Source: Rhizobium etli CFN 42
GTDB lineage: Bacteria; Pseudomonadota; Alphaproteobacteria; Rhizobiales; Rhizobiaceae
NCBI RefSeq assembly: GCF_000092045.1
Contig: NC_007761.1
Coordinates: 4,163,501 to 4,227,500, forward strand
Length of the DNA stretch: 64,000 nt
Direction of reading: 5' to 3'
Shown piece by piece: positions 55,030-62,600 of this stretch (positions within the stretch are counted from its first letter, which is position 1; each line of letters begins with the position of its first letter). The position numbers and the translations under genes are program-made. The notes beneath the pieces are model-generated. The model was not told where the DNA came from, made no database searches, and saw only the letters and a program-made list of their open reading frames with translations.

Positions 55030-56097
55030 GTGAGCACCATCGAAACCACACGGGAGGCGCGGCCCCGCAAGGGCCGTGCCGGCGCCTTTGCGAAGGCTTT
55101 GGGGCGGTTCCTGTTCGCCGCCGTCACCACTTATCTCGGCCTGCTGGCCGTCACCTTCTTCATCGGCCGCGTCGTGCCGATCGATCCCGTGCTTGCCATC
55201 CTCGGCGACCGCGCCCCTACTCATGTCGTCGAGCGGGTGCGTCAGGAAATGGGTTTCAACCTGCCGCTCTATCAGCAGTTCTACATCTATATCAGAGGCA
55301 TTCTGTCCGGCGATTTCGGCAACTCGGTGCTGACGACCAATCCTGTCATGATCGACATCCGCCGGGTCATGCCGGCGACGATCGAGCTCGCGACGTTGGG
55401 GACGCTGATCGGGGCCTGCGTCGGCGTGCCGCTCGGCGTCCTCGCTGCCGTGCGTCGCGGCAGCATCGCCGACCAGGTCGTTCGCGTCATCGGCCTCGTC
55501 GGCTATTCCGTGCCGATTTTCTGGCTGGCGCTGATTTCGCTGGTCATCTTCTATGCGCAGCTGCGCTGGGTGGCCTTTCCCGGCCGCATCGACATCGTCT
55601 TCGAATATACGTTCACGCCGATCACCGGCTTCTATCTTCTGGACAGCGCCTGGCAGGGGCAATGGGATGTCTTCTATGACGTCTTCCGCCACATCATCCT
55701 GCCGGCTTCGCTGCTCGGCTATTTCTCGCTCGCCTATATCAGCCGCATGACCCGCAGCTTCATGCTGAACGAGCTTTCGCAGGAATATATCGTCGCCGCG
55801 CGTGCCAAGGGGCTTTCGGAAACGCGGGTGATCTGGGGCCACGCCCTGCGCAATGCCGCCGTGCCGCTCGTCACCGTCATCGCGCTTTCCTATGCCGGCC
55901 TGCTCGAAGGATCGGTGCTGACCGAGACCGTCTTTTCCTGGCCGGGCATCGGGCTCTACATCACCAATTCGCTGCAGAACGCCGATATGAACGCCGTGCT
56001 CGGCGGCACGATCGTCATCGGGACGATCTTCATCGGCATCAATCTTCTGTCCGATCTTCTCTACCGGACACTCGATCCGAGGACGCGAAACCGATGA
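55030..56097 (+). CDS. Peptide ABC transporter permease (DppB type)
   Basis: 355 aa from GTG. About six membrane helices: the first near residue 25-50, with the DppB-type RVVPIDPVLAILGDRAP following; later GYSVPIFWLALISLVIFY, and the EAA loop YIVAARAKGLSETRVIWGHALRNAAVPLV. The N-terminal cytoplasmic STIETTREARPRKGRAGAFA is longer and more basic than usual. It starts 18 bases after the binding-protein gene and overlaps the second permease by four bases. Confidence 0.92.
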   Translation: MSTIETTREARPRKGRAGAFAKALGRFLFAAVTTYLGLLAVTFFIGRVVPIDPVLAILGDRAPTHVVERVRQEMGFNLPLYQQFYIYIRGILSGDFGNSVLTTNPVMIDIRRVMPATIELATLGTLIGACVGVPLGVLAAVRRGSIADQVVRVIGLVGYSVPIFWLALISLVIFYAQLRWVAFPGRIDIVFEYTFTPITGFYLLDSAWQGQWDVFYDVFRHIILPASLLGYFSLAYISRMTRSFMLNELSQEYIVAARAKGLSETRVIWGHALRNAAVPLVTVIALSYAGLLEGSVLTETVFSWPGIGLYITNSLQNADMNAVLGGTIVIGTIFIGINLLSDLLYRTLDPRTRNR

Positions 56098-57029
56098 CGG
56101 CTCCTGCCAGCCCCTCTTCTGCGATGAGCCGCCGCGAATGGCTGCTTTCCGACCGGCCGCAATCGCGCAGGCAGGCCCGTCTCGGCCGCGCTTACGTCAC
56201 CTGGCGGCAGTTCACGGCCAACAGGCTCGCCGTCGTCGGCCTGCTGATCATCATCGCCCTGCTCCTGGTCGCCGCGTTTGCGGATCTCCTCGCCACACAC
56301 AACCCCATCGTCGGCGATCTCCGCAATGCCCGCCTGCTGCCGCCGGGAACGAGCGGCTACCTGCTCGGCACGGATGATCAGGGCCGCGACATCTATTCAC
56401 GGCTGATCTATGGATCGCGATTGACCCTGTTCGTCGTCGTGCTCGTCGCCATCATCTCCGCGCCGATCGGGCTGATCGTCGGCACGGTCTCGGGTTATGC
56501 CGGAGGCTGGGTGGATGCGACGCTGATGCGCATCACCGATATCTTTCTTGCCTTTCCGAAGCTGGTCTTGGCGCTCGCCTTCGTCGCCGCGCTCGGCCCG
56601 GGCATCCAGAACGCGGTCATCGCCATCGCCATCACCTCCTGGCCGCCCTATGCCCGCATCGCTCGGGCCGAGACGCTGACGGTCCGGCGTTCCGACTATA
56701 TCTCGGCGGTGAAGCTGATGGGAGCCTCACCGATCCGCATCATCGTGCGTCATGTCATGCCGCTCTGCATTTCCTCGCTGATCGTGCGCGTGACCCTCGA
56801 TATGGCTGGCATCATCCTGACAGCGGCCGGCCTCGGCTTCCTTGGTCTCGGCGCGCAGCCGCCGCTGCCGGAATGGGGCGCGATGATTGCCTCTGGCCGG
56901 CGCTTCATTCTGGATCAGTGGTGGGTCGCGGCCATGCCTGGCATCGCCATCCTCATCGTCAGCCTCGGCTTCAATCTCTTGGGCGACGGCCTGCGCGACG
57001 CGCTCGACCCGAAGGAGAGCGGCCAATGA
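56094..57029 (+). CDS. Peptide ABC transporter permease (DppC type)
   Basis: 311 aa with about six helices. The DppC hallmarks are present: an N-terminal cytoplasmic stretch, then RQFTANRLAVVGLLIIIALLLVAAFADLLA, the periplasmic GTDDQGRDIYSRLIYGSRLTL, and the EAA loop YISAVKLMGASPIRIIVRHVMP. It ends LGFNLLGDGLRDALDPKE, the invariable family ending. It overlaps neighbours on both sides by four bases, so the operon is tightly coupled. Confidence 0.93.
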   Translation: MTAPASPSSAMSRREWLLSDRPQSRRQARLGRAYVTWRQFTANRLAVVGLLIIIALLLVAAFADLLATHNPIVGDLRNARLLPPGTSGYLLGTDDQGRDIYSRLIYGSRLTLFVVVLVAIISAPIGLIVGTVSGYAGGWVDATLMRITDIFLAFPKLVLALAFVAALGPGIQNAVIAIAITSWPPYARIARAETLTVRRSDYISAVKLMGASPIRIIVRHVMPLCISSLIVRVTLDMAGIILTAAGLGFLGLGAQPPLPEWGAMIASGRRFILDQWWVAAMPGIAILIVSLGFNLLGDGLRDALDPKESGQ

Positions 57030-57859
57030 CGACGCTTCTGACGGTCGACAGGCTCAAGGTCAGTTATCCCACCCGCACCGGCGTGATCGAGGCCGTGCGC
57101 GGCGTCTCCCTCACGCTCGGCCGGGAAAGGCTCGGTATTGTCGGCGAATCCGGCTCCGGCAAGTCGCAGACCGGCCGGGCGATCATGGGGCTGACGCCGA
57201 AACACGGGATCGTCACGGCCGACAGGCTCGATTTCAGCGGCATCGATCTCCTCAAGGCATCCGTCGGAGAAAGGCGCAGGCTGCGCGGCAAGCGCATCGC
57301 TATGATCCTGCAGGATCCGAAATATTCGCTCGACCCCGTCATGACGATCGGACGGCAGATCTGCGAAACGCTGCGCACGCATGAGAAGATCGCCAAAGCG
57401 GAAGCGCGCGAACGGGCGCTCGCCATGCTGGAAGCGGTTCAGATCCGCGATCCTCAGCGGGTCTTTGACCTGTATCCGCATGAGGTTTCGGGCGGCATGG
57501 GACAGCGCGCCATGATCGCCATGATGCTGATTGCCGGACCCGAACTGCTGATTGCCGACGAACCCACTTCGGCGCTCGACGTGACGGTGCAGCTCGATGT
57601 GCTCCGCATCATGGACAGGCTGGTCGCTGAGCGCGGCATGGGGCTGATCTTCGTCTCCCATGATCTGAGACTGGTCTCTTCCTTCTGCGACCGGGTCATT
57701 GTCATGTATGCCGGCAAGATCGTCGAAGAGCTCGCGGCCGCCGATCTCAAACATGCGCAGCATCCCTATACGCGGGGACTGCTGAACTGCATGCCGGAGA
57801 TCGGGGCGAACCGCCATCCGCTGCCGGTGCTCGACCGCAAGCCGGAGTGGGCGGCATGA
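57026..57859 (+). CDS. Peptide ABC transporter ATPase (DppD type)
   Basis: 277 aa. Walker A GESGSGKSQTGRAIMGL, with the usual T replaced by Q after GKS. The DppD feature GKRIAMILQDPKYSLDPVMTIGRQI contains the Q-loop; the signature HEVSGGMGQRAMIAMML, Walker [17 protein letters not shown] and the H-loop FVSHDL follow. A C-terminal HPYTRGLLNCMPEIG matches the oligopeptide ATPase domain, but the Fe-S cysteine cluster of classical DppD is not evident. It begins with ATGA overlap and ends overlapping the next ATPase. Confidence 0.92.
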   Translation: MTTLLTVDRLKVSYPTRTGVIEAVRGVSLTLGRERLGIVGESGSGKSQTGRAIMGLTPKHGIVTADRLDFSGIDLLKASVGERRRLRGKRIAMILQDPKYSLDPVMTIGRQICETLRTHEKIAKAEARERALAMLEAVQIRDPQRVFDLYPHEVSGGMGQRAMIAMMLIAGPELLIADEPTSALDVTVQLDVLRIMDRLVAERGMGLIFVSHDLRLVSSFCDRVIVMYAGKIVEELAAADLKHAQHPYTRGLLNCMPEIGANRHPLPVLDRKPEWAA

Positions 57860-58605
57860 GCGCAGCCCTCCATGTCGACAATCTCAATGTCGTCTATGAT
57901 GATTTTCATGCGCTGAAGGATGTCAGCATCAGCGTCGAGCGCGGTGAATCTTTCGGCCTCGTCGGTGAATCCGGGTCGGGCAAATCCACCTTGCTGCGCG
58001 CCGTTGCCGGACTTGCGCCCATCAGCGGCGGCGCGATCCGCATCGACGGCGAAGAGTTGAAGGGTTCGAAGCGCAGCAAGGCCTTCTATCGGCGCGTGCA
58101 GATGGTCTTCCAGGATCCCTACGGCTCGCTGCATCCGCGCCAGACGATCGATCGGTTGCTGCTCGAACCGCTTGCGATCCACGCCGTTACCGACAGCGAC
58201 AAGCGTATTGCCCGCGCGCTCGACGAAGTCGGCCTCGGCAATGGTTTCCGTTTCCGCTATCCGCATCAGCTTTCCGGTGGTCAGCGACAGCGTGTGGCGA
58301 TCGCCAGGGCGCTGATCGTGCAACCGTCGATCCTGCTGCTCGACGAGCCGACATCGGCGCTCGACGCCTCGGTGCAGGCGGAGGTGCTGAACCTGCTCGA
58401 ACAGATCCGCCGCGACCGCAAGCTCACTTTCGTCATGGTCAGCCATGACCTCGGCGTCATCACCCATATGTGCGAAAGGCTCGCGGTGATGCGCAGCGGC
58501 GCTGTCGTCGAACGATTGAGCTCGGAAGAGCTGGCGCGGGGCACGGTCCAGGAAGATTACACGAGAAATTTGATGATCGCGAGCAAGGGTTTCGTCAAAG
58601 CCTAA
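57856..58605 (+). CDS. Peptide ABC transporter ATPase (DppF type)
   Basis: 249 aa from MSAALHVDNLNVVYDDFHAL, overlapping the preceding ATPase by four bases. Walker [18 protein letters not shown]-loop QMVFQDPYGSLHPRQTIDRLL, signature [15 protein letters not shown], Walker B ILLLDEPTSALDASVQ and H-loop MVSHDLGVI. It lacks the long C-terminal domain of OppF/DppF and is one of the short versions. It completes a heterodimeric ATPase pair for this importer. A stem of TTAAGGA/TCCTTAA follows 46 bases later. Confidence 0.92.
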   Translation: MSAALHVDNLNVVYDDFHALKDVSISVERGESFGLVGESGSGKSTLLRAVAGLAPISGGAIRIDGEELKGSKRSKAFYRRVQMVFQDPYGSLHPRQTIDRLLLEPLAIHAVTDSDKRIARALDEVGLGNGFRFRYPHQLSGGQRQRVAIARALIVQPSILLLDEPTSALDASVQAEVLNLLEQIRRDRKLTFVMVSHDLGVITHMCERLAVMRSGAVVERLSSEELARGTVQEDYTRNLMIASKGFVKA

Positions 58606-58650
58606 AGGTCATCATTTCAAGCCATTGAAAAGAAAAGGCCGGTGGGGGCG

Positions 58651-58671
58651 TTAAGGATAATTTTTCCTTAA
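58651..58671. terminator. A/T-rich hairpin after the peptide ABC operon
   Basis: TTAAGGA-taatttt-TCCTTAA, a perfect 7-bp stem 46 bases past the last stop. It is less stable than other terminators in the window. Its role as terminator or control site is uncertain. Confidence 0.35.
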
Positions 58672-58694
58672 AAGACGACCATTCGACTAGACTA

Positions 58695-58722
58695 TTGACA
58701 GTCGCCGCGCTTCTGTCATGAT
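58695..58722 (+). promoter_or_regulatory. Candidate promoter of the 63-aa gene
   Basis: TTGACA (58695-58700), consensus -35, with CATGAT 16 bases downstream (58717-58722). The start would be near 58729, 38 bases before the ATG. Confidence 0.4.
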
Positions 58723-58766
58723 CCTGTTAACGATTGTTAGCTTTCGTGATCGATGGAGGTCGAGGC

Positions 58767-58958
58767 ATGTTCTTTCTAGGTGGGATGACCATGGGCTATC
58801 TCGATCCTCCCGTGAAAGCCGGTCGCAAGGAACAGATCACGGTCTCCATACCGGCGGAACAGGACCGGCGCCTGATCGGGACCGAGACCTCCGATCTGCA
58901 GCAGAACGAGAACGCCATCGAGCGCTCCTTAATCTGGGCATGGCGCACGCTCTGCTAA
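58767..58958 (+). CDS. Small conserved-looking hypothetical protein (63 aa)
   Basis: 63 aa from MFFLGGMTMGYLDPPVKAGRK. A strong GGAGGTCGAGG ribosome-binding site precedes the ATG. Codon use is strongly GC3-biased like real genes here, whereas an overlapping longer frame reads as Arg/Ser-rich noise. The protein has a short hydrophobic N-terminus, then a charged part (KEQITVSIPAEQDRRLIGTETSDLQQNENAIERSLIWAWRTL), predicted helical. I do not recognise a family. A consensus-like -35 lies upstream. Confidence 0.6.
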   Translation: MFFLGGMTMGYLDPPVKAGRKEQITVSIPAEQDRRLIGTETSDLQQNENAIERSLIWAWRTLC

Positions 58959-59082
58959 AGAGCGGTTGAATTTTCTCTTCCGCCCCCTCTGGACGGAAAT
59001 TTATCTCTACCTACCTGATAGAGAATAAGAAATATAACAGCGAGCCGCACAACCGGCCGCACGAGAACAACGGAGGCGACAC

Positions 59083-59247
59083 ATGGCAGAGCTGGGTATT
59101 TCGCATACTCACGTGAACCACTATGGCTCGGTAGCCACCAAGAAGCCCCACGCGACGCGCCACAGGCTTCAGACGGTGCTCCATGGGACGATCTTCACCG
59201 CGGCATTCCTGTTCGTGGTGGCAATGGTCTGCGGCGTCCTCGGATAG
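59083..59247 (+). CDS. Small single-span membrane protein (54 aa)
   Basis: 54 aa: MAELGISHTHVNHYGSVATK then a basic KPHATRHRLQTVLHG and a C-terminal hydrophobic helix TIFTAAFLFVVAMVCGVLG ending at the stop. A strong GGAGG ribosome-binding site is seven to eight bases before the ATG. Codon use is typical of the genome. Topology suggests a tail-anchored inner-membrane protein. Family and function unknown. It lies between the peptide importer and ndvB on the same strand. Confidence 0.68.
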   Translation: MAELGISHTHVNHYGSVATKKPHATRHRLQTVLHGTIFTAAFLFVVAMVCGVLG

Positions 59248-59691
59248 TCGGCAGATGATAGGCCTTGGCGTGCCGGGGCTGAGTGCGCCTCATGCGGCGC
59301 GTTTCTGCGCTCGGGGCAACCCCGATCAACGCGCAGCCAGACCATGATCTGGCGAACTTTCCTCCTATCGACAAGCCGCTGCCGGGCCGCAAGGTTGCGA
59401 CATGCTCGGCGCTCTGCCTTGCGCAGCAAGCGCGCCGGCTCACCAATCTTGACTTGAATTATCGCGATAGTGTCCAACTTTTCGCCATGGTCTTGCGGAG
59501 AGGGTATTGATCGACCTTCGGGCCGCGCTGGACCACGGCTAGGCCCGGTTACATCGCTTGGCCCAGACGTCATTCACCCTGGCTTCATCGATCTTCGAAG
59601 AATCGGGCCCCGTTCATGTAGCAGTCATGATAAGCAGTGCAAAAGGCTGAGCAAAACAGCCATAACTTTGTTTGGATCCAGAACCGAACCC
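59248..59691. other. Spacer upstream of ndvB without a supported gene
   Basis: 444 bases. Open frames exist on both strands (for example 59169-59573 minus and 59283-59510 plus) but have Arg/Ala-rich, low-likeness products and no ribosome-binding sites. The ndvB promoter probably lies in the last 150 bases; I cannot place it. Could be decayed coding sequence. Confidence 0.4.
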
Positions 59692-62600
59692 ATGTCTATT
59701 GCCAATCTTTCTCCGAGCCTCCCCCGCGAACCCGAGATGAAGCAAATCGATCACAATGATTCGATCCGCTCGACCTATCTTTCCATCGAGGACATCAAGG
59801 CGATGGGCGAGGCAGTCGCCGTCAACGGCGTCGACAAGCTGCCGGCTTTCGCCGCCTTTGATTTCTTCGCGCGCCACAAGGAAAACGAGAAGGAAATCCT
59901 GCGCGTCTACCGCACCACGGCAACCGACGTCGAGGCCGGAGAGACGATCACGCCGGCGGCGGAATGGCTGCTGGACAATCACTACATCGTCGAAGAGGCG
60001 ATCCAGGAGGTGCGGCGCGACTTTCCCCGCCGCTTCTACCGCGAACTGCCGACCATGCGTGTCGGCGGCGTCGACATTCCGCGCACGCTGGTGCTTGCCT
60101 GGCTCTACGTCGCCCATACCCACAGCACGATCTCGCAGGAAAGCCTGACGGCGCTGGTCGACGGCTTCCAGACACGCGAGACGCTGAGGATCGGCGAACT
60201 CTGGGCCCTGCCCTCGCTGGTGCGCTATGTGCTGGTGGAAAACCTTCGCCGCATTTCGAGCCGTGTCGAAGCCAGCCGCCGCCTGCGCCGCCGCGCCAAT
60301 GAGGCGGCCGACGAATTGGTGCGCCTGACCGATCCCGCCAAGGCGGCCGCCTATCTGAAGACGCTGGAACCGCTTGCCGAAGACAATACCTTCTCGACGC
60401 AGTTCCTTTATCGCCTGCGTGACGGCTCACAGACGTCGAGTCTGGCGATCACCTGGCTCGATGAACGCCTGGAAGAGCTCGGTCGCAACACCGAAGAGGC
60501 GACGACGGCCGAACACAGCCGTCTCTCTTCCGGCAACGTGACGATGGGCAACATCATCCGTAGCCTGCGCGAGATCGACGATACCGAATGGTCGGTCTGG
60601 GTCGAACAGGTCAGCCATGTCGACAAGCTGCTCTGGGAGCATTCGGATTACGGCATCCTCGATTCCGGTTCGCGAAACAAATACCGCAAGCAGATCGAGA
60701 AACTGGCCAAGCGCTCGCCGCTGACCGAAATGCAAATTGCTCAGCTGGCGCTCGACATGACCGAGGCCGCCAAGGCCTCCGACGAGCCGCAGCCACATGA
60801 GCCGAATGTCGGCGGCTTCCTGTCCGGCGCGCAACGGCCGAAGCTCGAGGCGCGGGCGAATTATCGCCCAACGATCACCCAGCACTTCGTGCGCGCCGTG
60901 CGCCGGTTCAACTGGCTGTCGATCGCGCTGCCCGTCATGCTGCTGACGATCATCGCCATGGCGATCGTCGGCAGGTTCATGGCAAGTGCCGGAATGGGCG
61001 CAATCGAGATCGCAATCCTGCTGATCATGTTCTCATTGCCAGCCTCGGAGGGCGCAACGGGTCTCTTCAATACCCTGTTGTCCTTCTTCGTGACCCCGGC
61101 CCGCCTCGTCGGCTACGAGTTCAAGGAAGGCATTCCGGAGGATGCGCGCACGCTGCTCGTCGTGCCGTGCCTGATCTCGAATCGCGATAGCGTCGACGAT
61201 CATGTGCGCAATCTCGAGGTTCACTACCTCGCCAATCCGCGCGGCGAGATCTATTTCGCGCTGCTCAGCGACTGGCCGGATAGCGATGTCGAGGAAACGC
61301 CAGCCGATCTCGAAGTTCTCGACTATGCCAGACGCGAGATCGCCAATCTGTCCGCTCGCTATGCCTATGACGGCAAGACGCGCTTCTATCTGCTGCACCG
61401 CCGCCGCCTGTATAATCCCGCCGAAGGTGTCTGGATGGGCTGGGAGCGCAAGCGTGGCAAGCTGCATGAGCTGAACATGCTGCTGCGCGGCGACCGCGAC
61501 ACGACCTATCTCTCCGGCGCCAACACCGTCCCGGCCAATGTGCAATATGTCATGACGCTCGATGCCGACACGCGCCTGATGCGCGATACCGTCACCAAGC
61601 TAGTCGGCAAGCTCTATCACCCGATCAACCGCCCGGTGATCAATCCGAAGACCGGCCGTGTCGAAAGCGGCTATGGCGTGCTGCAGCCACGTGTCACTCC
61701 GTCGCTGACGACGGGCAAGGACGCCTCGGTCTTCCAGCGCGTCTTTTCGATCAACCGCGGCCTCGACCCCTATGTCTTCACCGTCTCCGACGTCTATCAG
61801 GATCTCGCCGGCGAAGGCACCTTCACCGGCAAGGGGCTTTATCACGTCGACGCCTTCGAAGCCTCGCTGAAGGGCCGGATCGAGGAGAATTCCGTTCTCA
61901 GCCACGACCTTCTCGAAGGTTCGATGGCGCGCTGCGCCCTTGTCACCGATCTCGAGCTCGTCGAGGATTTCCCGATCCGCTACGAGGTGGAGACGTCGCG
62001 CCAGCATCGCTGGGCGCGCGGCGACTGGCAGCTCCTGCCCTATATGTTCAATCCGAAATACGGCGTCACGGCCCTTGGCCGCTGGAAGATGTTCGACAAT
62101 CTGCGCCGTTCGCTGACGCCGATCGCCTGGTTCTTCGCCTCCGTGCTCGGCTGGTATTTCATGGGTCCGCTCGGCGCGCTCGTCTGGCAGATTCTGCTGA
62201 TTTTCTGCCTGTTCGTGGCGCCGACGCTGTCGCTCATCAACGGCATCATCCCCCGCACCAGCGATATCGTCGCCCGCGCCCATCTCTATACGGTCTGGTC
62301 GGATATCACCGCCGCCAATGCGCAGGTCGCATTGCGGATTGTCTTCATTGCCGATTCGGCCGCGATGATGGCGGATGCCATCGGCCGTTCGCTTTACCGT
62401 CTGTTCGTCAGCCGCAAGCTGATGCTGCAGTGGAGGACCGCCGCCAGCGTACAGGCCGGCGGCCAAGGCACCCTTGCCTCCTATTACAAGCAGATGTGGC
62501 ACGCGCCCGTATTGGCGCTGCTGGCGCTCGGTTTCGCAGCACTTCCGGGTGACAACAACGCCTTTCTCGTCGGCATCCCCTTTGCGCTGCTGTGGATCCT

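Noticed and set aside
53542..55842. 766-codon open frame antisense to the peptide-binding protein and DppB-type permease
   Set aside because: Low-complexity charged product, and both sense genes are unmistakable.
58718..58969. 83-codon frame overlapping the 63-aa gene
   Set aside because: Arg/Ser/His-rich product and no ribosome-binding site, whereas the other frame has GGAGG and normal codon use.
59169..59573. 134-codon minus-strand frame upstream of ndvB, possibly a transposase piece
   Set aside because: No recognisable transposase motif, no ribosome-binding site, and it overlaps the well-supported 54-aa gene.
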